Assembly (NCBI GenBank): GCA_043798715.1
Contig: JAZDOK010000064.1
Span: forward strand, 1-28,335
Direction: 5' to 3'
Origin: JAZDOK01 sp043798715
GTDB taxonomy: Bacteria > Vulcanimicrobiota > JAZDOK01
DNA length: 28,335 nt
Shown: piece by piece, positions 7,416 through 15,524 of the stretch
How the letters are laid out: every line of letters starts with the position of its first letter
How positions within the stretch are numbered: the stretch's first letter is position 1
Translations under genes and position numbers: made by a program
Notes under the pieces: generated by a model
What the model was told of the DNA's origin: nothing
The model's input: the letters and a program-made list of their open reading frames with translations, nothing else
Database searches by the model: none

Positions 7416-9775
7416 GCCTCCGCTCCGGTCTCCCTTGGCACTTCCTGCAACTGAAAGCCCTCAACAATGTCGCCGGGCTGCAAGCCGCCGAATTTCTTGA
7501 TTCCGATCCCGCACTCGAATCCCGCCTGTACCTCGCGTACATCGTCTTTGAATCGCTTGAGTGAATCAATCCGGCCTTCATAGACGACCACGCTGTCACG
7601 GATGATACGAACCTGCGCATCCCGCACCATCTTCCCTTCCGTGACGTAAGCTCCCGAGATGACCCCCAGTTTGGAAAGTTTGAAAATCTGTCGAATTTCC
7701 GCTCTGCCGGTCATGACTTCCTTGAATTCGGGTTCGAACATACCGTTCATGGCCGCCTTGACGTCTTCGATGACGTGATATATGACCCGGTATAGTCTGA
7801 TATCAATGGCTTCCTGATCGGCCAGCTTCTTTATCATAGGGTCGGGACGAACGTTAAATCCGATGATGATGGCTTTTGATGCGGCCGCCAGCATGATGTC
7901 GGATTCGGTAATCGCACCCACCCCGCCATGGATTACGGCAACCCGGATCTTGTCATCGCTGAGGCGAATCAGGGCATGCCTTAAGGCTTCGATTGAACCC
8001 TGCCCGTCGGCCTTCAGGATGAGGTTCAGATCCCGCACTTCATCTTCCTTGGACTGGCGCATGAGGTCTTCCAGGGTGGCCCGCGGCAAAGCGGACTTCA
8101 TCTTCTCCTCTTTGCTGCGCAGTCCTCTGGATTCGGCAACCTGGCGGGCCAGTTTGTCATCCTCGACGACCTGGAGGATATCGCCGGCCGAGGGAATTGC
8201 CTCCAATCCGATAATTTCAACCGGAATGGAGGGAGTGGCCTGGCGCACCCGCACCCCTTTATCATTTATAAGTGCCTTGACCTTACCAAGAGTCAGTCCC
8301 GCCACTACTGAATCGCCGACCTTGAGGGTTCCGTTCTGAATGAGGACGGTCGCGACCGGTCCCAGACCCTTGTCCAGTTTCGCCTCGATAATCGTGCCCT
8401 GGGCCTTGCGGTTCGGATTGGCCCTCAAGTCCTGCATATCGGCGACCAGGAGGATCATCTCAAGAAGTTCCTCAATGCCGATATTCTGCTTGGCCGAAAC
8501 CGAGATGCATATGGTATCCCCTCCCCAATCCTCCGACAGGAGATCAATATCGGCCAGTTGCTGTTTGACCCGTTCCGGATTGGCCTGTGGCTTGTCCACT
8601 TTATTGATGGCCACGATGATGGGGACCTTGGCGGCCCGCGCGTGGTTGATGGCCTCAATTGTCTGGGGCATGACCCCGTCATCCGCCGCCACGACCAGTA
8701 CGGCCACATCGGTTATCTTGGCGCCTCTGGCCCTCATGGCGGTAAAGGCCTCATGTCCCGGAGTATCGAGAAAAGTGATTTTACGTCCGTCGCGCTCGAC
8801 GGCATAAGCTCCAATCCTCTGGGTAATGCCGCCGGCTTCCTGATCCACGACATTCGTCTTGCGGATGGCGTCGAGGAGTTTTGTTTTGCCGTGATCCACG
8901 TGCCCCAGCACGGTCACCACCGGAGGCCGGGTGAACATAAGACTCTGATCTTCCGCCTCAATCTCAACCGATATCGGAAGCGGCAGCGGACGGGCGTCAT
9001 AGCCGAAAGCTTTTGCGACCAGGGCCGCCTTGGAAAAATCAAGATTCTGGTTGATGGCAATCATCAGGCCCTGCTTCATAAGGAACTTGATGATCTCATG
9101 GGAATTGACTTCAATACGCGAGGCCAGTTCGGCGACCGTGACCGGCTCCGGCAACTCTATCGGTTTCAGTTCGAGAACCTCAATCGGCTCTCTGATCGCT
9201 TTTTCATGGTGGGGACGCTGCCTGGGTCCTCTGGCCCTTGTCGGCCTGAAAACTGGTTTTCTGGGAGGGGCCTGGACGATCGTCTTCGCCGGAGGCAGGG
9301 ACACCTTGGGAGCCGGCGGTTTTTCCTCCGGCACGACGATCTTGAGCTCGGCGGGGGCCGCCGGCTTGGCCACCCTTCTTACAATGATTTTTCTGACTAT
9401 TACTTTCCTGACTTTCTTCGGCTCCGCATCTTTTGCTCCGGGGCTTATTTCCGCCGCCTTTCCCTCGACGGCGGATTCGACCGCCGAAAGGGATGAGTCG
9501 GTTTTAGCGGGAGACCCGATTTCAACAGCCGCCTCCGGCGCCGGCGGAGAATCGATCTTGACTTCCGCGCGGGTGACCTTCCTTATGATAGGCTTGAACG
9601 CATCCTGGGTCACTTTTTTCTTCTGGATTATCTCTTTTATTTTGTCGGCTACATTTCCACTGAGGGTGTTTGCGTGATGTTTTATTTCAACGCCCATTTT
9701 GCCGGCAATTGGAACCAGATCCCTCCAGTTCACGTTCAGATCTTTCGCCAGATTATCAATGCGTATGGTATTCAT
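7412..9775 (-). CDS. infB: Translation initiation factor IF-2
   Basis: A 787-residue IF-2. IF2_N domains lie at the N-terminus (MNTIRIDNLAKDLNVNWRDL) and just before the G domain. They are separated by a Lys/Ala/Pro-rich linker (about 60-200) containing VRKVIVRKIIVRRV. The GTPase domain has GHVDHGKTKL (P-loop), DTPGHEAFTAMR and NKVDK. Domains II-IV follow to the C-terminus. IF-2 brings fMet-tRNA to the 30S subunit and promotes subunit joining. I chose the ATG at 9775 because it overlaps the ylxR stop as ATGA and gives the usual IF-2 N-terminus; an upstream in-frame codon at 9805 lies inside ylxR. Confidence 0.97.
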   Translation of the reverse strand: MNTIRIDNLAKDLNVNWRDLVPIAGKMGVEIKHHANTLSGNVADKIKEIIQKKKVTQDAFKPIIRKVTRAEVKIDSPPAPEAAVEIGSPAKTDSSLSAVESAVEGKAAEISPGAKDAEPKKVRKVIVRKIIVRRVAKPAAPAELKIVVPEEKPPAPKVSLPPAKTIVQAPPRKPVFRPTRARGPRQRPHHEKAIREPIEVLELKPIELPEPVTVAELASRIEVNSHEIIKFLMKQGLMIAINQNLDFSKAALVAKAFGYDARPLPLPISVEIEAEDQSLMFTRPPVVTVLGHVDHGKTKLLDAIRKTNVVDQEAGGITQRIGAYAVERDGRKITFLDTPGHEAFTAMRARGAKITDVAVLVVAADDGVMPQTIEAINHARAAKVPIIVAINKVDKPQANPERVKQQLADIDLLSEDWGGDTICISVSAKQNIGIEELLEMILLVADMQDLRANPNRKAQGTIIEAKLDKGLGPVATVLIQNGTLKVGDSVVAGLTLGKVKALINDKGVRVRQATPSIPVEIIGLEAIPSAGDILQVVEDDKLARQVAESRGLRSKEEKMKSALPRATLEDLMRQSKEDEVRDLNLILKADGQGSIEALRHALIRLSDDKIRVAVIHGGVGAITESDIMLAAASKAIIIGFNVRPDPMIKKLADQEAIDIRLYRVIYHVIEDVKAAMNGMFEPEFKEVMTGRAEIRQIFKLSKLGVISGAYVTEGKMVRDAQVRIIRDSVVVYEGRIDSLKRFKDDVREVQAGFECGIGIKKFGGLQPGDIVEGFQLQEVPRETGAEA

Positions 9776-10032
9776 ACCACCACTTCCTTCAATCTTTCCA
9801 GGCACCCCGGATCAAGATGCCTTACAAAACTCCTCTTAAATCTCCTCGAGCGGGTAAACTCAATCCGGCAAGGCTCCTCCCTGCAGAGGTATAAACCCTT
9901 GCCGGCTAATGAATATTCTTCATCCCAGAAAATTCCCCTGTCTTTTTGCCACACCATTCTGACCAGCTCATTTCTGGGTTTAAGGCTCCTGCACACCAGA
10001 CACATCCTCTTGGGTATATTCTTCGTCTTCAT
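9772..10032 (-). CDS. ylxR: YlxR family RNA-binding protein
   Basis: A small basic protein of about 86 residues. The YlxR signature RMCLVCRSLKPRNELVR is close to the N-terminus, followed by GKGLYLCREEPC. YlxR proteins lie between nusA and infB in many bacteria. They are nucleic-acid binding, reported in Bacillus as a regulator and in others as linked to RNase P, but their function is not settled. The start is uncertain: ATG at 10032 gives a typical N-terminus (MKTKNIPKR), while an in-frame TTG at 10047 directly follows GGGGGGAG and has no spacing for a ribosome site. Confidence 0.9.
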   Translation of the reverse strand: MKTKNIPKRMCLVCRSLKPRNELVRMVWQKDRGIFWDEEYSLAGKGLYLCREEPCRIEFTRSRRFKRSFVRHLDPGCLERLKEVVV

Positions 10033-10070
10033 GAAAAGCCCGTACAACTCCCCCCTGCCGCGCTTTGAGT

Positions 10071-11153
10071 CTAACTGTTCTCGACCGGCAGGGAGCCTTC
10101 CTGAGCGGGGGCCTCCATGGCCCGCATCTGAACATCGCTCTTGATATCCACCTTCCAGCCGGTCAAACGGGCCGCCAGGCGGGCGTTCTGACCGTCCTTT
10201 CCGATGGCAAGTGAAAGCTGATGCTCGGGAACGACCACCAGCGCGGATTTTTCCGCATTGTTCAAGGATACGGAAATGACCTTGGCGGGGCTGAGGGCGC
10301 TCGACAGAAAAGTCACCGGATTTTCATTCCAGTGGACTATGTCGATTTTTTCTCCCCTCAACTCATCCACTATGGCCTGCACTCTGGCTCCCTTCGGCCC
10401 CACGCAGGCCCCGACGGGATCCACATTGGATTCGCGCGATGAAACCGCAATTTTTGTGCGATACCCGGGTTCCCTGGCCAGGACTTTGATTTCAATGACT
10501 CCGTGATGAATTTCAGGAACTTCGAGTTCAAAGAGCTTCTTGATCAGGGCCGGATGGGTCCTTGAGACTTTCACCTGCGGGCCCCTTGTAGTCTTCATGA
10601 CTTCCAGGACGAGAGCTTTCAAACGCTCGCCATGCCGAAAATACTCTGTAGGAACCTGCTCCGTCTGAGGCATTACGGCCTCGGCCCTGCCGAGGTCAAT
10701 GAGGAGGTTTTTCTGCTCATAGCGCTGAGCCACGCCGCTGATGATGTCTCCGACCTTGCCGGTATAATCCCCGAAAACAATGTCCCGCTCAGCTTCCCTG
10801 ATTTTCTGCATGATGACCTGTTTTGCAGTCTGAGCCGCAATCCTCCCGACATCTGAGGGAGTTATCTCTATTTCTACCTGGTCGCCCTCCTTGACGTCGG
10901 GCAGCATGGAGCCGGCTTCTTCGATTGAAATTTCCTGATCGGGATCTGCAACCGTGGCCACGACGTTTTTCAAGGCAAAAACCAGAACTCTGCCGGATTT
11001 CCGGTCAACCTGAACCACGATATCCTGATAGGAAGGCAACTTTTTCTTGTAGGCTGCCGTAAGGGCGGACTCCATCGCCTCAAAAATAATCTCCATAGGG
11101 ATAGAGCGTTCCTTTTCGATCTGCTTCAAGGCACTGATGAGATCTTCATTCAA
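10071..11153 (-). CDS. nusA: Transcription termination/antitermination factor NusA
   Basis: About 360 residues: an N-terminal RNA polymerase-binding domain (EDLISALKQIEKERSIP, FEAMESALTAAYKK), an S1 domain near 135-200, and two KH domains with GACVGPKGARVQAIVDEL and LAIGKDGQNARLAARLTGW. It lacks the C-terminal acidic repeats of the E. coli protein, as is usual outside the gammaproteobacteria. I place the start at TTG 11153 because AAGGAGGAAAG lies just upstream and the resulting N-terminus fits the family. An in-frame ATG at 11237 would add 28 unconserved residues and fall within the leader hairpin. rimP, normally the gene before nusA, is absent. Confidence 0.95.
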   Translation of the reverse strand: MNEDLISALKQIEKERSIPMEIIFEAMESALTAAYKKKLPSYQDIVVQVDRKSGRVLVFALKNVVATVADPDQEISIEEAGSMLPDVKEGDQVEIEITPSDVGRIAAQTAKQVIMQKIREAERDIVFGDYTGKVGDIISGVAQRYEQKNLLIDLGRAEAVMPQTEQVPTEYFRHGERLKALVLEVMKTTRGPQVKVSRTHPALIKKLFELEVPEIHHGVIEIKVLAREPGYRTKIAVSSRESNVDPVGACVGPKGARVQAIVDELRGEKIDIVHWNENPVTFLSSALSPAKVISVSLNNAEKSALVVVPEHQLSLAIGKDGQNARLAARLTGWKVDIKSDVQMRAMEAPAQEGSLPVENS

Positions 11154-11210
11154 TTGGCTTTCCTCCTTCCCGGATGCTAAGACCTGCCGGCAATTTCCCC
11201 CCATTAAGAA

Positions 11211-11232
11211 AGGAGTGGGTACTCCCACTCCT
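11211..11232 (-). promoter_or_regulatory. Hairpin in the nusA operon leader
   Basis: AGGAGTGGG (11211-11219), a 4-base loop, then CCCACTCCT (11224-11232): a perfect 9-bp stem in the predicted leader of about 100 bases. On the minus strand it is followed by TTTCTTAA, a weak U tract, so it could be an attenuator. NusA autoregulates its operon in E. coli by readthrough of leader terminators; a similar role here is inference. Confidence 0.5.
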
Positions 11233-11259
11233 GACATAATGTCGCGGAATTGTATTTTT

Positions 11260-11288
11260 ACTATATCATATTACAAAATGTTTGACAA
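11260..11288 (-). promoter_or_regulatory. Promoter of the nusA operon
   Basis: Minus-strand TTGTCA (11288-11283), a 17-base spacer and TATAGT (11265-11260). The predicted start near 11253 gives a leader of about 100 bases before the TTG start of nusA. The -35 box shares its bases with a TTGACA reading the other way (11282-11287), next to the divergent promoter for the gene at 11380. Confidence 0.65.
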
Positions 11289-11301
11289 GGGACTTCGGCT
11301 C

Positions 11302-11331
11302 TTGACTTTTTGGGAAAATGGGGGATATATT
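11302..11331 (+). promoter_or_regulatory. Promoter of the orphan gene at 11380
   Basis: TTGACT (11302-11307), an 18-base spacer and TATATT (11326-11331), about 50 bases before the ATG. A second TTGACA at 11282-11287 has no good -10 box in register. The site is back to back with the nusA promoter, so the two could interfere or be co-regulated. Confidence 0.55.
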
Positions 11332-11379
11332 TAACAGAGGGTTTCCCTGGAGGGGGAACTTTGGAAGGAGGAGTAACCA

Positions 11380-12378
11380 ATGACAGAAATCAGTAACGTA
11401 CCGCTGGTGCAGGCCGCCGGCGTTTTGCCCAGCATCGTAGAAAGCAAAAAGGTCACCCCGACCAACCAGTCGGACACCACCGATACCCAATCTATACTTG
11501 GAAACGAAACCCTTACGACCAGCTTTTCCGAAACTTCGAGCGCCAATTCGGATCTGGCCAGATTCTGGGGCTCCTACACCGGCGGACTTTCCGGCATGGC
11601 AGCCAGTACTTCGGGGACCGTCGGCCAGGGATTTACATCGAGCACTAATGATTCCCTCACGGCCTATGGTTCTCCGGGCCCCAATGCCATGTCATCGGTG
11701 CTTGATATCGCCGTGAGTAAAATGGACAACGTCATCGAGGTGGCCGGTTCGGGCATGGGGGGCGATAAGAAATACAAGATGTTCACCAGCGAACTCATCG
11801 CCGTATATGCCGCGCTGAAGGAAAAGGACAGCCAGAAGCCCGAAGAACTTCAGGCGAAGTTGAAGGAAAAATACGGCATTGATTCCGAGATCAAGGATAT
11901 TGACGGCAAGAAGACCCTGGTAAACAAGGCCACCGGGAATATCCTCATCTCCGACGCCAACGGGAACAATCTTATGGACAAGAGCGATATGAAGTTCAAG
12001 GAAGCCTTGAATTCGGCCGGCCTCGATGAAGATCTCAAGTGGCTGGCCGGCGGGGAATTTTATCAGACGCCCAATTACAAATACTCCGTGACCCAGGTAA
12101 ATGGCGGCCAGAAAACTGAGAAAACAGGGACCACCGCTCAGGGAGGAGTAGACGACTCCGGGCTCAGCTATGAAACAAAAACTGCCGTGGAAAAGTTGCT
12201 GATCGAGAAAAACGGTGGCAAATCTTCCATAGACCTCACCCAGCAGGCACTGGCCAAGACCCAAGCCGGCGCCACGGCAGAGGAAGCCGTACAGAGCGTG
12301 CTGGCTTCCGCCGGTACACCGTCCATCACGGCTCAAGCCCCAAGCCTCTTTGCCCGCGCTTATACCTACGCCGCATAG
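11380..12378 (+). CDS. Orphan Ser/Thr-rich protein with one Ca-binding-like loop
   Basis: A 332-residue protein preceded by a very strong ribosome site (AAGGAGGAG at 11365-11373). There is no signal peptide and no membrane segment. Residues 1-100 are low-complexity and rich in Ser, Thr, Gly and Asn, and look disordered. Residues about 105-230 are structured and charged (KMFTSELIAVYAALKEK, ELQAKLKEKYG). DANGNNLMDKSD (about 192-203) matches the spacing of a dockerin/EF-hand calcium loop, with acidic or Asn residues at positions 1, 3, 5, 9 and 12. The C-terminus is Ala-rich and helical. I know no family for it. The strong promoter, ribosome site and terminator suggest high expression. Lack of a signal with a disordered Ser/Thr-rich front would suit a substrate of a signal-less export route, but this is speculation. 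Confidence 0.8.
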   Translation: MTEISNVPLVQAAGVLPSIVESKKVTPTNQSDTTDTQSILGNETLTTSFSETSSANSDLARFWGSYTGGLSGMAASTSGTVGQGFTSSTNDSLTAYGSPGPNAMSSVLDIAVSKMDNVIEVAGSGMGGDKKYKMFTSELIAVYAALKEKDSQKPEELQAKLKEKYGIDSEIKDIDGKKTLVNKATGNILISDANGNNLMDKSDMKFKEALNSAGLDEDLKWLAGGEFYQTPNYKYSVTQVNGGQKTEKTGTTAQGGVDDSGLSYETKTAVEKLLIEKNGGKSSIDLTQQALAKTQAGATAEEAVQSVLASAGTPSITAQAPSLFARAYTYAA

Positions 12379-12400
12379 GGTAGATTTTCGGAAATTATTA

Positions 12401-12433
12401 AAAAGCCCCCCGCCGACGGCGGGGGGCTTTTTT
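12401..12433. terminator. Bidirectional intrinsic terminator
   Basis: AAAAGCCCCCCGCC (12401-12414), loop GAC, GGCGGGGGGCTTTT (12418-12431), then more T. The A tract on one side and T tract on the other make it work on both strands. It lies between the convergent genes ending at 12378 (+) and 12433 (-). Confidence 0.95.
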
Positions 12434-13236
12434 CATTGGTACCGCAAAACTTTCACCAGTTCGCCGGAACCGTCAAAGAGCTTCTCGGTGGTTACATTCC
12501 CGATTTCGTCGTAGATGAATTCCTCCCAGGAGAGAACCGTTCCATCATCGTCTATGAGTTTAACTTTGACCGGCTGAAAATCGTCCAGGCATTCGTAAAT
12601 ATAAGAGCTCATTACTTTTCCGGCCGGATTGTGCCAGACCTTTTCTTTGAGGTTTCCCCGCTCATCATAGGTAAAGCGGAAGAAGCCTACCATGTGATCT
12701 TCCTGGTTGTATTCCTCTTCAAGAGACATTTCGCCGTTCTGATCATAGGCGTATCGCAGGCGCTTGATCTGGTTTTCTTTCCGGCCCACCCATTTTTCCT
12801 GTATAAGCTTCTGGAGATTGTCATAAGTTGAGTGGATGGCGTAGAATATGTCCCCCTCGCTGCTATATTCAGCCCGCCAGATGAGCAAGCCAGTTTCCGG
12901 GTTATAACGGTAGCGGTGGATGTTGTCTATTCGCCCGTAGCGGTCAAGCCAGATCGACTCGGAGACCTTGATACTCCCCTCCTCGTAAAAATAAAGGCGG
13001 AGGGTGGGTTTTGAGAATTCACGATCGTATTTCTCCAGCCTGATGACGCGCCCCAGATCATCATAGTAATGGTCCTGGTGTTCAAACGGCACCCGCCCAT
13101 CCGGGTATTCCTTGATTCCGGCCACGTTGCCGTATTCGTCGATCCGGCCGGATTTAAAGTGGCGGCAATTCACGACCCGGCCGTCAATTTCACTCAGCAT
13201 TTCCGCAAGTTTTTCATTGTCCGTCTCGTAAGCCAT
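12433..13236 (-). CDS. YD/RHS-repeat-like protein, non-secreted
   Basis: A 267-residue protein made of short beta-type repeats: YDDLGRVIRLEKYD, YDNLQKLIQEKW, YDQNGEMSLEEEY, YDERGNLKEKVW, YDEIGNVTTEKLF. These resemble the YD repeats of RHS/teneurin proteins, with consensus near Y-D-x-x-G-x-x. Family members are usually huge, secreted and toxin-bearing; this one is small, has no signal peptide, no shell-like size and no toxic C-terminal domain. It is rich in Asp/Glu/Tyr. The ATG follows AGGAGTGAGG. It lies about 60 bases downstream of the radical SAM gene and may be cotranscribed with it. The function is unknown. Confidence 0.8.
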   Translation of the reverse strand: MAYETDNEKLAEMLSEIDGRVVNCRHFKSGRIDEYGNVAGIKEYPDGRVPFEHQDHYYDDLGRVIRLEKYDREFSKPTLRLYFYEEGSIKVSESIWLDRYGRIDNIHRYRYNPETGLLIWRAEYSSEGDIFYAIHSTYDNLQKLIQEKWVGRKENQIKRLRYAYDQNGEMSLEEEYNQEDHMVGFFRFTYDERGNLKEKVWHNPAGKVMSSYIYECLDDFQPVKVKLIDDDGTVLSWEEFIYDEIGNVTTEKLFDGSGELVKVLRYQ

Positions 13237-13300
13237 CCCTTGTACCTCACTCCTGATTCTGCCTTATGTCCCCTGTTAAATTATGAATTATGAATTATAT

Positions 13301-15154
13301 TCAATGCACCTTGAGATCCGCCGCCAGGATGTCCGAGAGGCGATAGTTTTCCACGAAATCACGCCCGTATTTATTGAGGTAGAGGTGGATGTTCTCCCGG
13401 TATCTCAAATAATACCAAAGCGAGTAGGCATAGTGCTCCGCGCAGACCCTGGTGCAGGTCTTCATCATGCGGTCTATTTCCGAATCGTCCATACCGTCTT
13501 TTGAGCGGTAGGAAAGGGCCGTTGAGAGCTCCTCCTCGTCATAGACGATTTCAAAGATACCGAGTTTCTCCGGCTCCACCGAGAGCTTGGAGTGCTTGCC
13601 AAGGGTGAAGACCGAGCGCCCGTAGGAGTGTATGATGTCTTTGTGTCCGCAGATGGCCCGCACCGTCTCCATCGCCTCCTCCTCAGTCTCCGTGGGAAAA
13701 CCGAAAAAAATGTAGGCGAAGTTCCAGATTCCTGCATCCCGGGAGCCTCTCAGGACATCGTAGCGGAGATCAAAGTCCACTCCCTTATTGATGAGCTGCA
13801 TGATCCTCCGGTTTCCGGACTCAAAGCCCCAGAGCACCATGGTAAGACCGGCTCGATGAAGCTTTTCGAGAAGGGGGCGGGTGAAGGTCTCCTCCGTGCG
13901 GCCGTTGCAGAACCAGGAAAATCCGGCATTTTCCGCGATGAGCCGATCGGCCAGTTCCCCGCCCCAGGAAGGATCGAGGGATTCGTCAATGAATTGAAAG
14001 TGCCTCACACCGTAATTGTCCGAAAGATGCTTCATCTCCGCGAAGAGGCGGTCGGTCGTCTTTATTTCCCGGTGAACTCCGAAGTCGGTGTCGCAAAAAG
14101 AGCACTTCCCCCAGTAACACCCTTTGCTTCCCTGAATACAGAGGACCAGCTCCGGGGTGAAATATTTTTTCAAGGGCAACCCGTCCAGGCTCGAAAAACC
14201 AATCCCGTCCATCCGCTCCGCCGCCTCCTCGAAGGTGAACAGGACGCGGCGGCTTTCCGGCTCGTAAACCAGGAGGTTGGGTGCTCCGGAAAGAGCTTTA
14301 TCCCCGGCCAGCGATTCGGCTAGAGAAAGCAGGGTTTTTTCGCCCGGCCCGAGGGCCACGGAGTGACAGAAGTGCTCGAAGAACTCCGGACGCTTAATCA
14401 GGGCATCGCGGAGACGCGTAAAGAAATTTCCGCCGATATTTATATGACAGCCGGCCGGCGCTTTCTCCCGAAGCATCCGGGCCAGGGTGAGCCCCCCGAG
14501 AAGCTGGGAAAAAGAGTTGATGGAAATGCCTATGAGATCCGGATTTGAACTGAGAAGTCCGGGAACTTTTTCCTTGAAATAGTCGTAGAATATGTTGTTC
14601 TCGGCCTCGGCCGTATGCTCAATGAGGGCGGCCACTGCCAGCATGCAGGTAGGCTGTTCGAAACCATTGAAAGTGAGGCGGGCCGGGGCGTAGGGAAGGG
14701 AGATGATCTCCAGGGCTTTGTCGATAGTGGCGAAGGCTTCCACGAGTAAGAGCGGATTGTAGAAACGACGGGGATCCCGCAATGTCTCCTTGGCGTCCAG
14801 GATGAGGCGGCCGATCCGATCGAAGATATCCCTCTCCTCCCGCAGGAAGCGATCCATCTCCTGCCAGCGGTACATCCCCACCTGAAAATCGAGGGAGTCC
14901 TCCCTGATGATGGCCCGCAGGCTGTTCATGGTGCGCAGGTATTCATGCTGGATCAGAATGCGGCCTTTGGCCGCCTCCAGATATTCCGGGGTCAGGACGT
15001 CGTCATAGAATTCCACATTTAAGTCTCTCAGCAGGACCCGCCAGCCGTGGTGGCGCAGATGGCCAGCCAGGGTGGCTATGGCAAAGTGTGGGTTCTGCGG
15101 AGTCCACTGCGGGGGAAAGACAAGGGAAACGGTGAATTCATTTTTGGTTTTCAA
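13301..15154 (-). CDS. B12-type radical SAM protein
   Basis: A 617-residue protein. Residues about 8-60 (SLVFPPQWTPQNPHFAIATLAGHLRHHG) and 205-260 (DLIGISINSFSQLLGGLTLARML) form the Rossmann-like cobalamin-binding type domain found in front of many radical SAM cores. The core starts near 335 with GCYWGKCSFC, expected to bind the 4Fe-4S cluster. Its spacing is CX4CX2C instead of the usual CX3CX2C. Later core motifs include FQFIDESLDPS, LWGFESGNRRIMQLINKG and FFGFPTETEEEA. Such enzymes methylate or otherwise modify unactivated carbons; the substrate here is unknown. The start is TTG at 15154, with AGGGAGCAGG upstream and 21 bases after the preceding stop. Confidence 0.88.
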   Translation of the reverse strand: MKTKNEFTVSLVFPPQWTPQNPHFAIATLAGHLRHHGWRVLLRDLNVEFYDDVLTPEYLEAAKGRILIQHEYLRTMNSLRAIIREDSLDFQVGMYRWQEMDRFLREERDIFDRIGRLILDAKETLRDPRRFYNPLLLVEAFATIDKALEIISLPYAPARLTFNGFEQPTCMLAVAALIEHTAEAENNIFYDYFKEKVPGLLSSNPDLIGISINSFSQLLGGLTLARMLREKAPAGCHINIGGNFFTRLRDALIKRPEFFEHFCHSVALGPGEKTLLSLAESLAGDKALSGAPNLLVYEPESRRVLFTFEEAAERMDGIGFSSLDGLPLKKYFTPELVLCIQGSKGCYWGKCSFCDTDFGVHREIKTTDRLFAEMKHLSDNYGVRHFQFIDESLDPSWGGELADRLIAENAGFSWFCNGRTEETFTRPLLEKLHRAGLTMVLWGFESGNRRIMQLINKGVDFDLRYDVLRGSRDAGIWNFAYIFFGFPTETEEEAMETVRAICGHKDIIHSYGRSVFTLGKHSKLSVEPEKLGIFEIVYDEEELSTALSYRSKDGMDDSEIDRMMKTCTRVCAEHYAYSLWYYLRYRENIHLYLNKYGRDFVENYRLSDILAADLKVH

Positions 15155-15175
15155 TAAAGCCTGCTCCCTGACAAA

Positions 15176-15508
15176 CTAGGAGTCTTCCGAAGTATGTTCA
15201 ACGCTGGTTTCCAGTTCTCTTAAGCTCTCCTTCACCCTCTCCGGGGCCAGTTTCACTCCGCCCCTCACCTGCTCATTGTAGCGGACAAAGGCCGCCACTT
15301 CCTTGATTATGGGCAGCATCCGGTTCATGCGAATATCGTCGAGTTCCGCGAAAATCTCGTCGTGACGTTTGAGGTTCTTCTGGACAAAATCTTTGGGTCC
15401 GCTGATTTTAAGGGAAAGCAGCTCTTCCTTCAAACGCATCTCCTTTTTCAGGAGGTCGTTGAATTCCTTTGTAAGTGCGATTATCTCTGCTTTCGTATAT
15501 TTTTTCAT
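15176..15508 (-). CDS. Small helical / coiled-coil protein
   Basis: About 110 residues from ATG 15508 (MKKYTKAEIIALTKEF); an in-frame TTG at 15541 would add 11 residues and overlap the previous stop. The protein is almost wholly helical and charged, with a coiled-coil heptad pattern through KEFNDLLKKEMRLKEELLSL. No domain was recognised and there is no signal or membrane segment. It sits between the LPP20-like gene and the radical SAM gene in a same-strand run with short gaps, so it is probably cotranscribed with both. Which start is used is unsure, since neither has a clear ribosome site. Confidence 0.7.
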   Translation of the reverse strand: MKKYTKAEIIALTKEFNDLLKKEMRLKEELLSLKISGPKDFVQKNLKRHDEIFAELDDIRMNRMLPIIKEVAAFVRYNEQVRGGVKLAPERVKESLRELETSVEHTSEDS

Positions 15509-15524
15509 CTCTTGAAAAGATGGA

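Noticed and set aside
7863..9677. Several long plus-strand frames opposite infB
   Set aside because: They are antisense to a fully conserved IF-2 gene, have low-complexity Arg/Ser/Leu compositions and no ribosome sites.
11154..11237. Upstream ATG extension of nusA by 28 residues
   Set aside because: The added residues are encoded by the leader hairpin and match nothing in NusA; the TTG at 11153 has a consensus ribosome site.
13592..14323. 243-codon plus-strand frame opposite the radical SAM gene
   Set aside because: The minus strand carries the radical SAM motifs; the opposite frame has no motif or start signal.
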